In this document: one piece after another, positions 1 to 12,296 of the stretch
How the letters are laid out: every line of letters begins with the position of its first letter
Numbering within the stretch: the stretch's first letter is position 1
Source: Sinonovacula constricta
Taxonomy: Eukaryota; Mollusca; Bivalvia; Cardiida; Solecurtidae
Direction: 5' to 3'
NCBI GenBank assembly: GCA_007844125.1
Contig: CM017556.1
Location: forward strand, 72,598,193-72,662,192
Length of the DNA stretch: 64,000 nucleotides
The notes under the pieces: model-generated
Database searches by the model: none
What the model saw: the letters and a program-made list of their open reading frames with translations, nothing else
Told to the model about the DNA's origin: nothing
Translations under genes and position numbers: made by a program

Positions 1-384
1 AAGACCTTAGTTTTGCCGATGCTTAAGTTAATTTTTGTCACAACTGGGAAAACATATTTATGATTTTTTTCCAGATAAGCGTATGAACATATATTGAGCT
101 TTTAAAATTGCCTTAAACGTTGTGCTCAACAGTTTTGTCTGACCACTGTCACTTTTCAGCCCCAGACATAAACACGCTGATGTCACTGAAATGATAAAAT
201 GTCCAAGTTATACAACATGCAATAATAAAACATTGAATATATTAGGACATAATATGGTTCTAATTGACCTGGCCGTGTATTTTGTAGACACTGACTTAAG
301 ATACTTGAAGCATAGGATAAAAACCAAGCAGAAACTAACCAGTCATAAAGATAGCATGAATAATGCACCCTTGTCGAAACTCAG

Positions 385-579
385 CTTGCAATATTTGGAC
401 GCGTGGATCTCCCCATTAACAATCTTTCACTTCAGCAGAGACAGTGTCCATTTGATGGCGATATTGCTGTATCCACTGTATTAACATGCGGGGACGGCCT
501 GGTATCAGTGTTGAGAATGAAAAACACAGTGAAGGCCACACAAGTCTGGTTTAAGTGGAAACGTTCTGCAGGTTACTGA
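385..579 (+). CDS. Probable 3'-terminal exon of an unidentified gene (partial)
   Basis: Frame 1 is open from the TAA at 361 to a TGA at 577-579, about 71 codons with ordinary protein composition and no internal stop. It includes the stretches GDIAVSTVLTCGDGLVSVLR and QVWFKWKRSAGY. No useful ATG lies at its start, so it would be an internal or last exon; the nearest acceptor is the AG at 383-384 (actcag), with a ctaac branch-like sequence about 45 bases upstream. A canonical AATAAA lies at 887-892, giving a plausible 3' UTR of about 310 bases. Upstream exons would lie left of the window. I do not recognise the domain; its spacing of small hydrophobic residues suggests a beta-rich fold. The acceptor is not strongly pyrimidine-rich, so the exon start is uncertain. 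Confidence 0.38.
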   Translation, partial: LAIFGRVDLPINNLSLQQRQCPFDGDIAVSTVLTCGDGLVSVLRMKNTVKATQVWFKWKRSAGY

Positions 580-886
580 AATGTTGGTGGTGGGATGCTA
601 AACATAATACTTTGCAAGTAACAAGATTATTATACAGATGATCATGTCAATTGAAACGGGGTCAGATATTTTTAAAGTTTTTAAATAAAGATATATGGAT
701 CGAAGTTAGATGATAATCCAGCATAGGCTTCAAATGGTATTTAGTTATCATTTGAGATCATTCAGCTCAAGAGAACAATATATGATGTAAATAATAGAAT
801 TGACCAAGACAGAAAACTGTCATTATTATTTATGTCACATTATTATTTATGTAACCTACTCATGTTATCCTTTATATATTATATAC

Positions 887-892
887 AATAAA
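887..892 (+). other. Poly(A) signal AATAAA
   Basis: A canonical hexamer about 310 bases after the stop at 577-579. It supports the last-exon reading of 385-579. In DNA this AT-rich the hexamer also occurs by chance. Confidence 0.35.
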
Positions 893-1479
893 TTTATTTG
901 AAATGATGAGGTAAGTTATTGCCAATATTGCACTTTTTAATTCTAAACCACCTTTGTTATATTTAAATTATTTCATCATTTAGAACCAGTGTATTGTTTA
1001 GGACGGATGCATAAACATGGCGTATAATCCAACATGCATAGTGTAAAAATGTTCATGCTTGCTGTGCATTAATTATGACATATAAAAGAAAAGCATTAAC
1101 ATATGTCAAATTATTACAAAGCTAAATCCATTCTCTCATCACAAAGATAACTTAATATTTAAAAAAGATGTAATTATCTTTGATGGCAACTTCAATGGAT
1201 TTTCAGATGAATTGTATAGAAGCGTAAATTTTATTTTCTCGTAAGTTCTTCATTCGTTTTCAAAAATTGAAAGATATACACCTTTTGACACCTCTTTTAT
1301 AAAAAAAAACTTTAAAATTAATAAATGCACTAAGAATTAATACGCATAAATAAATACAATTATTGGCTCATCCCTAAACAAAGTTAACAGTATATATTTT
1401 TGAATTTATCAGTGCCTATGGCATCACATGGAAATTATCTATTATATTTGTAATGATAGTCATTTATCCTTCGTAACTA
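893..1479. other. No feature seen (AT-rich)
   Basis: AT-rich single-copy-looking sequence. I see no open frame of interest, RNA gene or repeat. Confidence 0.5.
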
Positions 1480-1670
1480 AGGTTTGAGCACCCCAGTTGG
1501 ACCTTTTGCCGACTGCCCGTTCCAAGGCGGTAACTGATGGTTTTTCTTTTTGTGTGCTATGTCTCGTCTCTGTGTTTTTGTCACATTTACATTTACTTTG
1601 TTTGCCTTTTCTACAGGTAGATAAAATTTAAATATATGTGAAAATTTTGATAGGACCTTTTCTTATTTAC
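1480..1670 (+). mobile_element. SINE-like repeat, copy 1 of the 'gaccgttccaaggcgg' family
   Basis: It shares a block (aagcaccccagttgg, then ccgactg and the ccgttccaaggcggtaactg core) with the copy at 15072-15385. The two copies stay alignable to the end 'aggaccttttcttattta'. Copies at 18583-18804 and 19221-19456 share the core but have a different 3' half. A conserved core with variable flanks is what one expects of tRNA-derived SINEs with a central domain. The tRNA-like head is missing here, so this copy is 5'-truncated. I do not assign a named SINE superfamily. Confidence 0.55.
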
Positions 1671-1689
1671 ATTATATTCAACCGTATAA

Positions 1690-1808
1690 ATAGATCTAGG
1701 CAAATTCAGGGATACCATCTTTATCGTCAAAACACAATCGGAATATCTCGGCTACCAGCAAACCAGGAAGGAAAATTTTCATAAGGGACAGACGCGGATC
1801 ATCTACCA
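1690..1808 (+). CDS. Possible internal exon (unidentified)
   Basis: A frame is open from the stop at 1687 to a good splice donor (ctaccag|gtaagac) after 1808. It reads as protein-like sequence including IFIVKTQSEYLGYQQ and ENFHKGQTRIIYQ. No homologue is recognised and no partner exon was found downstream. It may be a chance open frame of 40 codons. Confidence 0.15.
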
Positions 1809-3835
1809 GGTAAGACATATCTTAGGATAAGTTTTCACGAAATTCTGATAATATTCGTTGGAAATAATACACAATTTTAATAGTATTCAATATACAATTG
1901 CATTTAAACCATACATAACTGCATTGAGCCAGGTTAAGGATAACACTCAATTCGCCCATGGCAACCACCCACTGTCTATACCTTTTAAGCCAAAACTATA
2001 ACTAGACGTTTAATTTACCAAAATAAAATAACACGATACGTTTTACCTCTTAAGATAAAAAAATCAGTATGTTTGCCGAAAAACATAACTTTATAACTGT
2101 ATGTAAATAAAAAAGAAAGTTGATACAAGTAGATTTTTTTATTTCATTGTTATCGTTAGTCAAGTGGTTAGCTTTAAACTTAATAATCATAATAAAATAA
2201 GCAAATTTGCTGTTATGTATAATTATTGACAATAATTAGATTTTGTTCTTGCTAGACACAATTAGCAACTTTTTAACAACACTGAAAATGAAAGTTGAAC
2301 AAAAATATTACAAAATGATCATATTATTTTTAGAACATAAATCGCGATCGATCGATATATAAATTCAAAGTGTTTGTTGCGTGTTGTAAATATTCCTCAC
2401 GCTAAGGCGAATGCTGGTGACTTCGTCTTCATTTCAAAGTCTTACCACGATTATTTGTTGTGTTTCCTTAGAAATTAAAAAGTGCTTTTCGAAACATTTT
2501 TATTCCACAATAGCAAATGAGCTGATGTTAAATGCTATATATGCGTAGCTTTCTGATATGTTTTTAAAAAACACGATCTCTGATTTTGTGTCCAAATGAG
2601 GTACCTGCGCGAAATTGGGTTTTATATATGTTCTTAAACTATAATTATTCCTGATATCAAAATTGGTTCCATTTTCAAAATATTCGAAAAAATGTCATGG
2701 TTACAACAATTTTCATGACGGCAGTATTAACCACTTTTAGGCGAAAATAACCAACAACAAAGACAATTTGAACTTTGCAATTGTATGTTTACCTTGAAGT
2801 ATATAATTGCACGAAAAACACAATAAATACGTATTCTTTGATAATGCCAAGTATATATAATTTCATAATCAAATATATGATTTAATATACAATCTTTAAA
2901 TTTAAAAATGGTTACCATGGCAACCATGAAAATGTGTATTTTATAGTCACAAAGATGCCGTGTGACTAGCGATGACATATAATTTTCGTAGATTATAATG
3001 TATATTTGCCAAAATAGCAGAATTTAACAGTCATATACAAAATAGGAATAGCTAATTGGTTACAAAGGAAATACAGAATTCTGATCCCTTCATAACTCTA
3101 AAATCTTGTTCTGCAATAAAGACAGCATTATAAGTTTACAGAGGTAAAGGCTACTCTTAGCTTAATACTAGTGCAATCTGATCATCTAAGGTCTTTGAAA
3201 ACACGCCATTAAGTGAGAGCTTACAAGTATTTAAAAAGTGTGTCAAAATTGTTATCTAAAAACAAAGATTTATACTGTACAATGTGTCCAATAAGAACGA
3301 GGTTAGTACTGATATATATCAAAGCAACACAATTAATGTCATGTAAGTCTATGTGCTCAAGCTGTTCATACATAAAATATAGAAACATCCTAGAACAAGT
3401 TATTTTATAAAGAGACCCGCATACTGGAACAGAAACAATTGGTAGTCCACATGGAACTGTATTAAACAGACTACAATAGTTGATAAAGTTCTGTATTGTC
3501 CTGAGTGTATGAAGAATTTGTATGCAATAAATTGAGCACCTTCACTCAACTCACTCTTTATCTTATTAACATATTCCCAACGTGTACTAGACACTACCAT
3601 ACAAAAGATTATAATTGTTTAAATTATCAACTGTGTTATTTGTTAACCTTCAGACACACACAAAAAAATTGTTTAAATTATGAATAGTGCCATTTGTTAA
3701 CCTTACACAAAGCAACAATAAACACGTACTTCTAATTGTAATCTATTTATTTCCTGTCTCTCTTTTTTTAAAAAACTCATTTACTAAATGTACAAATATA
3801 TACATCGAAACAGTTCTAATGTAAAACCCTATGGT
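1809..3835. other. No gene seen; AT-rich
   Basis: Only short chance open frames of 60-83 codons on either strand, with low-complexity AT-rich composition. A local imperfect duplication of about 40 bases (attgtttaaattat...atttgttaacctt) lies at 3613-3704. An AATAAA on the minus strand at 3746-3751 could serve the decayed gene upstream of it. Confidence 0.5.
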
Positions 3836-4993
3836 TTAGGCACTGAATTGGGTAGGCAGCATACTGGCCAACCACACGATGATGTCATTGTATAGGTGAA
3901 TTAAAATGATGCATCCTCTCTTGGATGTCTTGACCACAGAATTAGCATGTTCTGCCATGGACTGGGTTTTAGCCTTTACTCCTCCGACTACTAATGTTAA
4001 GAGAATGTGTCATTTTACAAAACTTAAAACAAACTGCTTAAAATGGATCATAGTAATATAACATACCTTCCACAATCCAAGGTACCAATCTGCACTGAAC
4101 TTGGTATGTCCTGCTTTCAAGGTAGGATAGTATATCTGCTAATGCAGTCCATTTATGTCGTGCCATAAACCATACCTGATGAATAATTCATCTAGATTTA
4201 ACATAATTGGGTTTTGAAAAGTTTCGAATAATATTGTTACTAATTAGAAAGTAGTTAGGGTAGAACCATAGATGCAAAGCTATAAAAAAAGTCTAAATTA
4301 TTTAGATACAATTGTCTATGAAAACACTTATACTTCTTTCAATTAATAAATTCAAACAAAAATAATAATTCGTTTTTAAATTATGATACACTTCTACGTA
4401 ATGTTCATTTATATAAAAATACATTCTCCTAGTCCCACTACAGACACCACTTACCCAATGACAATAGTGTTTTTGTTTTGTCAACAGCAATAGTCCATGT
4501 GGTGAATGGCCTTCTTTTGTCCATATCCATGGTGATCAAATTGTTGATGTAGCATATACACCACACTGTTGGTCCCTCAGTCGATACTCAAGCTCATCTA
4601 GCAGCTATAATACCTGAGTTCCTGAAATATATGTAATAGTGGACGAGTTAAATACCAAACTACAACTACACAGACCTAGAAACATGCATGGTAAAACAAC
4701 ATACCATAACTAAAACGTTAAAATAGTTTGTCAGTCTATTAAAAGTTTTTAATATCTTTTTATTAAGTTATATGATTTCTACAGTTGTATTGTATTAATT
4801 TATTCATTTAGGCTTCAATAGATACAGAAAAAGTAAACTTGATACACCTGATACCTCAATGCAAATTCCAAATCAGTCACATTTCTGCAAGGATTTAAAA
4901 TATAGTGGTCTATCTTGTTGTAAGGTCGAATCATTTGTTGTGCAAAGTAGAAACTGTAGTGCTGCACCACATAGTTGGAACAAGCCCACTGAC
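3836..4993 (-). pseudogene. Decayed four-exon gene of a DUF7869-like, transposon-associated family
   Basis: Four minus-strand segments look like successive exons: 4855-4993, 4455-4621, 4067-4175 and 3836-3990. They carry, in order, HYSFYFAQQ then PLYFKSLQKCD; HHGYGQKKAIHHMDYCC, a stop, QNKN; GLH, a stop, QIYYPTLKAGHTKFSADWYLGLWK split over two blocks; and TQSMAEHANSVVKTS. From memory these match, in the same order, a widespread invertebrate family of uncharacterised proteins with HYSFDFAQQ, HADNCxGQNKN and GHTKFSPDWCFG motifs (I believe labelled DUF7869, RNase H-like). Splice phases agree at the first two junctions (phase 0 at ATTGAG|gtatc to cag|GAA; phase 2 at ATTGG|gtaagt to cag|G). At least five in-frame stops and one frameshift in the first exon show it is dead. 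The third-to-fourth junction needs a one-base indel. The N-terminal half was not found; a SINE sits just beyond at 5278. Confidence 0.6.
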
Positions 4994-5277
4994 CTAAAAT
5001 ACATACAATAAACAACAGTTTATTAAGTGACTACTTTATTTTGCTGTGGGGTGCTTCTGTAAAAATGCATGATAAAAATATAAACCATGTGTTAATTATG
5101 TTGCAGTGTTTATGAATATAAAACAGCATTTGAAATGTACTAGTAATTAAGTTAATCACAACGACATCCATGATTATATGTTAAATAATAGATGTGTCTT
5201 AAATGGTGAACACAATCCAGAATTATCGAGGTCGTTATGTAATAATGATGTTTGTATACATGATAAATTTTGTTGTA

Positions 5278-5400
5278 GAGCACCCATGGCCGAGGTGTTG
5301 GAGTTACTGGTTTGTAACTCCTCAACTTTTCACCGAATGGGTTTGAGCCCGGGTTCGGGCGAGGTTTTCTAGCTAGGCTGCGGTGTACCGGTGGTTCTAC
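5278..5400 (+). mobile_element. tRNA-derived SINE, 3'-truncated
   Basis: A pol III A-box-like tggccgaggtgttgg (5287-5301) is followed by an anticodon-arm-like hairpin (agttac...gtaact) and a B-box-like ggtttgagccc (5340-5350). The unit ends in 'gtgtaccggtggttctac', which also occurs in the SINE at 40250-40567. That shared tail and the A/B boxes define one family. This copy stops right after the shared motif. Confidence 0.55.
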
Positions 5401-5921
5401 ATTTTATTGTGCTGTCTTTCAACATACAAAATAACAATATCTTTACTTGATTATTTGATAGAATGTCAGTGTCAGTGTTTCAAAAAACAAATTTACTTCC
5501 GGTTTCGATTTCGCTATGCAAAATTGCTTTCACTACTGCATAAAAATTCTTACAATTTAAACACGTCATGCAATCGAGAAGCTTTAACAAAACTTACCAT
5601 ACATGTGTTCCTATGTGATATTCCTCGATAGAGTTGTAAACTTATTTCAAATAGTAAAACTTTCTTGGTTTCGTCGATTTTTCATCGGCGCGTTTCTTCT
5701 CGAAATTAGTCACGCAAACACACAGAAAGTTGTGACCTTTTTTTCAGCAGTAATCAAGGGGAAATAATGAGTACTTAACATTTTTTTGTGTATAAAATGA
5801 TTATCCCAGTTGTCCTGTAAATGTCGTATTTCTACATTTGCGAAACATGGAAAACACAGTAAGTTTACGCGCATATTTGAGGTTTTCAAGTAAAAAGTGG
5901 CATGCCAAGTGTAACCCTGTT

Positions 5922-6261
5922 TTAGCCATTCTCTCACCAGAGGGCGTGCTACACAAGTTTCACTTACACCTCTGTCAACGCTCGGTGTACAAGATTCTTG
6001 TACAAAATATAAATAATGAATAAAATGCTCGTGAGATTATTTTGATCTCTGTATATTTTACTTAAAATGAAAATGGGTATTTTAATTTTTTAGAACAATG
6101 TTTAAGATATATTTTAACCCAAATTTTCGGGGAACTATTTTGCGGAGGTAAAAATTAAAAATAAGATCACTATCACGTGTATGAGAACTACTTTTCCCGG
6201 CGTTGACAGAGGTGTAAGCGAAACTTGTGTAGCACGCCATCTGGTGAGAGAATGGTTTTTA
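5922..6261. repeat. Inverted repeat with 60-bp arms (5922-5981 and 6200-6261)
   Basis: The left arm (ttagccattctctcaccaga...ctctgtcaacgc) and the reverse complement of the right arm agree over about 60 bases, with only a few mismatches, separated by 218 bases. Each arm contains a core resembling the CTCF consensus: caccagagggcg on the left and caccagatggcg on the right in opposite orientation. This could be a small foldback element or two inverted copies of a dispersed repeat. No target duplication was found. Confidence 0.6.
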
Positions 6262-6759
6262 GCGTAACGTCATTTCCGCATTTGGACCCCAAATCCCAGA
6301 TTGCAAAATTATAGTAACGGGACCGCCGACTCCGCAAGGTGCGCGAATATCTTCCAATTTCGCAGCGCCACCACCGGAAGTCATTCGGTCGGGGTTTCGC
6401 ATGCAAAAAAAACAACAACAACAAAACCAGACGAATAAATCGGACGTTTGAAGGTAAACGGCCACGGAAAATGAACTACCTGAATATGGATTGAAGGTAA
6501 ATATCCTATTTGTATGTGTATTCAATGCCTGCTTTTAGTTTTCCATGAATCGACAGTAAACATAACGTAAGCTCGTGTAAACAAAGAACCCGAACTATGA
6601 ATGAATCAAAGACAGAGTCCTATATAGGCCTAATTGTGGCTGCCTTTTTTTCCATAAATACTTCCATAACTAATACTGTGTGATTGGTGGTATTTATTAT
6701 TTCTTATATTTGCCGAAACTGCATGGAGAAAGAAATGATATTAAATTAAAATAAATAAG
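6262..6759. other. CpG-containing stretch, no gene resolved
   Basis: 6262-6400 is richer in CG dinucleotides than its surroundings (accgccgactccgc, ttcgcagcgcc). Two good donor-like sites follow, gaag|gtaaacg near 6451 and gaag|gtaaat near 6495. It could be a promoter and first exon, but no coding frame confirms it. Confidence 0.2.
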
Positions 6760-7139
6760 TCGGTGCTGGAGACACAGGTGGAAGACAGAGCAAAGACTGT
6801 GGTGGAAAGGGTTAAGTATGTAAGGGACCTCAAATTGAAAATGAAAAAAAGCACAATTAACTTTCAATACTTTAACACAAGTATGGTTAGATTATACTGT
6901 TTTCTATAGACAATGCACTTAATTGTCTTTTTATACTGATTCTAGGAATAAGACAACGGCGATGTATCCCTTGACCAAGTGAGGTCGAGGTCTCTGCCTG
7001 GCCTGTGCCTGTTACTCTGAGACGTTCAACTACTACAGGGGAACTTAAACACATTTTGGAGCCAGAAACTTCAGACATTATTAAAAATTACTTCCTAGAG
7101 TTGTTAGATAATGTCAACATATTTAACATTTTTTTCTAA
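6760..7139 (+). pseudogene. Exon-like pair, possibly remnants of a host gene
   Basis: The segment 6760-6819 reads SVLETQVEDRAKTVVERVKY and ends at a gtaagg donor. A strong acceptor (ctttttatactgattctag) precedes 6946, and the frame at 6948 runs to a TAA at 7137 with one TGA at 6972. After that TGA it reads EVEVSAWPVPVTLRRSTTT and ELKHILEPETSDIIKNY. Composition is protein-like, but I recognise no family, the two pieces may be unrelated, and the TGA suggests decay. Confidence 0.22.
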
Positions 7140-7213
7140 CAGAACATGTTGAGAAATAGATCATATAAACCAACTGACAACATTGAATGCGTGGTCTGGT
7201 TTGTGTTCTATTT

Positions 7214-10200
7214 TATATTTATCCTATATTATTGACAGACAGAGCTACTGCTGACATATATTTATCCTATATTATTGACAGACAGAGCTACTGCTGACAT
7301 ATAGTTTTAACATTTCCTATATTATTGACAGACAGAGTTACTGCTGACATATAGTTTAACATTTCCTATATTATTGACAGACAGAGCGACTGCTGACATA
7401 TAGTTTTAACATTTCCTATATTATTGATAGACAGAGCTACTGCTGACATATAGTTTTAACATTTCCTATATTATTGACAGACAGAGCGACTGCTGACATA
7501 TAGTTTAACATTTCCTATATTATTGACAGACAGAGCTACTGCTGACATATATTTATCCTATATTATTGATAGACAGAGCTACTGCTGACATATAGTTTTA
7601 ACATTTCCTATATTATTGACAGACAGAGCTACTGCTGACATATATTTATCCTATATTATTGATAGACAGAGCTACTGCTGACATATAGTTTTAACATTTC
7701 CTATATTATTGACAGACAGAGCGACTGCTGACATATAGTTTAACATTTCCTATATTATTGACAGACAGAGCTACTGCTGACATATATTTATCCTATATTA
7801 TTGACAGACAGAGCGACTGCTGACATATATTTATCCTATATTATTGATAGACAGAGCTACTGCTGACATATAGTTTTAACATTTCCTATATTATTGACAG
7901 ACAGAGCTACTGCTGACATATAGTTTAACATTTCCTATATTATTGACAGACAGAGCTACTGCTGACATATAGTTTTAACATTTCCTATATTATTGACAGA
8001 CAGAGCTACTGCTGACATATAGTTTTAACATTTCCTATATTATTGACAGACAGAGCGACTGCTGACATATAGTTTAACATTTCCTATATTATTGACAGAC
8101 AGAGCTACTGCTGACATATAGTTTAACATTTCCTATATTATTGACAGACAGAGCGACTGCTGACATATAGTTTAACATTTCCTATATTATTGACAGACAG
8201 AGCTACTGCTGACATATAGTTTTAACATTTCCTATATTATTGACAGACAGAGCGACTGCTGACATATAGTTTTAACATTTCCTATATTATTGATAGACAG
8301 AGCGACTGCTGACATATAGTTTAACATTTCCTATATTATTGACAGACAGAGCTACTGCTGACATATAGTTTTAACATTTCCTATATTATTGGCAGACAGA
8401 GCTACTGCTGACATATAGTTTTAACATTTCCTATATTATTGGCAGACAGAGCTACTGCTGACATATAGTTTTAACATTTCCTATATTATTGACAGACATA
8501 GCTACTGCTGACATATAGTTTTAACATTTCCTATATTATTGACAGACAGAGCGACTGCTGACATATAGTTTAACATTTCCTATATTATTGATAGACAGAG
8601 CTACTGCTGACATATAGTTTTAACATTTCCTATATTATTGACAGACAGAGCGACTGCTGACATATAGTTTAACATTTCCTATATTATTGATAGACAGAGC
8701 TACTGCTGACATATAGTTTTAATATTTCCTATATTATTGATAGACAGAGCGACTGCTGACATATAGTTTAACATTTCCTATATTATTGACAGACAGAGCG
8801 ACTGCTGACATATAGTTTAACATTTCCTATATTATTGATAGACAGAGCTACTGCTGACATATAGTTTTAACATTTCCTATATTATTGATAGACAGAGCGA
8901 CTGCTGACATATAGTTTAACATTTCCTATATTATTGACAGACAGAGCTACTGCTGACATATAGTTTTAACATTTCCTATATTATTGGCAGACAGAGCTAC
9001 TGCTGACATATAGTTTTAACATTTCCTATATTATTGGCAGACAGAGCTACTGCTGACATATAGTTTTAACATTTCCTATATTATTGACAGACATAGCTAC
9101 TGCTGACATATAGTTTTAACATTTCCTATATTATTGACAGACAGAGCGACTGCTGACATATAGTTTAACATTTCCTATATTATTGATAGACAGAGCTACT
9201 GCTGACATATAGTTTTAACATTTCCTATATTATTGACAGACAGAGCGACTGCTGACATATAGTTTAACATTTCCTATATTATTGACAGACAGAGCTACTG
9301 CTGACATATAGTTTTAACATTTCCTATATTATTGACAGACAGAGCTACTGCTGACATATAGTTTTAACATTTCCTATATTATTGACAGACAGAGCGACTG
9401 CTGACATATAGTTTTAACATTTCCTATATTATTGACAGACATAGCGACTGCTGACATATAGTTTAACATTTCCTATATTATTGACAGACATAGCGACTGC
9501 TGACATATAGTTTTAATATTTCCTATATTATTGACAGACAGGGCTACTGCTGACATATAGTTTTAATATTTCCTATATTATTGACAGACATAGCGACTGC
9601 TGACATATAGTTTTAATATTTCCTATATTATTGACAGACAGAGCTACTGCTGACATATAGTTTTAATATTTCCTATATTATTGACAGACAGAGCGACTGC
9701 TGACATATAGTTTTAATATTTCCTATATTATTGACAGACAGAGCGACTGCTGACATATAGTTTTAATATTTCCTATATTATTGACAGACAGAGCGACTGC
9801 TGACATATAGTTTAACATTTCCTATATTATTGACAGACAGAGCTACTGCTGACATATAGTTTTAACATTTCCTATATTATTGACAGACAGAGCGACTGCT
9901 GACATATAGTTTAACATTTCCTATATTATTGACAGACAGAGCGACTGCTGACATATAGTTTTAACATTTCCTATATTATTGACAGACAGAGCGACTGCTG
10001 ACATATAGTTTAACATTTCCTATATTATTGATAGACAGAGCTACTGCTGACATATAGTTTTAACATTTCCTATATTATTGACAGACAGAGCGACTGCTGA
10101 CATATAGTTTTAACATTTCCTATATTATTGACAGACATAGCGACTGCTGACATATAGTTTAACATTTCCTATATTATTGACAGACATAGCGACTGCTGAC

Positions 10201-10721
10201 ATATAGTTTTAATATTTCCTATATTATTGACAGACAGAGCTACTGCTGACATATAGTTTTAATATTTCCTATATTATTGACAGACATAGCGACTGCTGAC
10301 ATATAGTTTTAATATTTCCTATATTATTGACAGACAGAGCTACTGCTGACATATAGTTTTAATATTTCCTATATTATTGACAGACAGAGCGACTGCTGAC
10401 ATATAGTTTTAATATTTCCTATATTATTGACAGACAGAGCGACTGCTGACATATAGTTTAACATTTCCTATATTATTGACAGACAGAGCGACTGCTGACA
10501 TATAGTTTTAACATTTCCTATATTATTGACAGACATAGCGACTGCTGACATATAGTTTTAACATTTCCTATATTATTGACAGACAGAGCGACTGCTGACA
10601 TATAGTTTTAACATTTCCTATATTATTGACAGACAGAGCGACTGCTGACATATAGTTTTAACATTTCCTATATTATTGACAGACAGAGCCACTGCTGACA
10701 TATAGTTTTAACATTTCCTAT
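7214..10721. repeat. Satellite array, 49/50-bp unit, about 70 copies
   Basis: A tandem array built on a 50-bp unit: ctatattattgacagacag, agc(t/g)actgctgacata, tagttttaacatttc. Length variants arise mainly from gttttaac (50) versus gtttaac (49). Single-base variants (gctact/gcgact, gacag/gatag/ggcag, cagagc/catagc, aacatt/aatatt) recur in blocks. The first few units (7214-7560) include shortened 'tttatcc' forms, and the array ends abruptly at 10721, next to the small palindrome cagggaaaccctg. No spacers separate units and no long open frame exists. Confidence 0.97.
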
Positions 10722-12296
10722 CAGGGAAACCCTGGTTTACATATTTTAGTTCACTAATTTTAAAATTGAGTAAATGTAGAAACTCCATTATCTGAATTGT
10801 TTATGTATGTTAGATGCAGTAATTTAAGTTATTTTGATTGACAGAATGATTCTTTATAGTTGTTTTTTGTTTTGCCAAAGGTAAGATTAATAAGACCTTA
10901 AAAACTAGTCACAACAATACATGTATGTTTAAAGTACCTATTAATAAATTATTTGATTAAAATATACAGTTTTAGTTATATATTTGTATTTATTGGGAAT
11001 AAGCTTCCTAATTTTTTTCTGATTCAGTGTGCATTGTTAATATACAATGCAATTAGCTAAGATAACAAACATGTCAATTTAACAAATGATATATGTTTTA
11101 GTTGTAGTAGAGCTATTCATCAACTACACTGACTCACTTAAAGTCCTATTGAATAGGTACCAGTACAGAACCAATGCCTACCTCAAACACTATTTTAATA
11201 CTTAGTATATAAAATAATAAGGGTCCATGATTTAAAACTAACACGCGTCTTTATTAATTTACAACCTGCTCATGTTCCTGCTTTATATAGTATAACTTTT
11301 TTTCTTAGTGTGTGAACATTTTCAACTTGGCTCAAGGGTTTAAAACCATTAAATCTTGCATACAGAGATGACACTCTTATTTGGACTGACTTTTAGCATA
11401 CTCTTTTATTAATGTTGTCGGTACAAATAAATAAGGATAAATATGTATTACGAATCATTTTAATCTTTCTCCATTTTGTTCATGTTAGGGGTTAAGGTGC
11501 AAGAACACAACTTCTTGTACATTAATGTACAGCAAATGTTTTAATATAGCATGACAAATGCATTTATGACAAATAAAAACAAATGCATGTTAATTCAAAT
11601 ATGTAGATGATTGTGCAACATAACTGTCATTGTAATAAAAAACAAAGGTCAAATAAATTATTCAAGTTGTTTCTTATAATTTGACCTTCTCATAAATTAT
11701 TAGTAATTATAGTCTTTTATCTGACCCATGCCGTTGAATTAAGGGGTTAACTGTCTCAGAAAAAAATAGTTCTTTCCATTGTAACTGAAGTAGGTATGCT
11801 TTATAGCTTTCGACTTAATATGAAAAGTTGAAGTAATACGCCTAATATCTTTGGTTCCAGTACTAGTCTAGACACATACATTTATTATAGGGCACATTCA
11901 TTCACCAATAATAATGTAAAACAAAATATACAAAATTATAACGAAAATATTCAAAAACACTTAAAACATAGATTTATGACACATGTCGCACAAACAGTCT
12001 TTCTAGGGTAAATCCTACCTATACTTTTTATCATGCTTTAAAACCCTTTTGACAATACAATTAATGGAGGTATCCAGATGTTTAAACCATTTTTGTTCTC
12101 AAACAACCAAATGACTTACTTACTGTAACTTGAAAAGATTCAACATTTGCTGATTACTGAAATCCTTTATCCAAGTGAAAAGTGAAGCACAACACCTTAC
12201 TCATCGTTACTAACAAGCATTTCCTATCTGAAACTATATTTACTGATAATTAAGGTAGTTTCAAAATGTGGCCTTACTTCGACTAAATACATCACA
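10722..12296. other. No feature seen (AT-rich)
   Basis: No coding-like frame, RNA gene or repeat recognised. A minus-strand AATAAA near 11868-11873 could terminate the exon at 12297-12394. Confidence 0.45.

Noticed and set aside
191..484. 97-codon + frame
   Set aside because: Overlaps 385-579 in another frame; its 3' half is less protein-like than that frame. The first half (preceded by acttttcag at about 158) could be an exon but has no other support.
7214..10721. CRISPR-like array
   Set aside because: Units are contiguous with no unique spacers, and the context is eukaryotic; it is a satellite.
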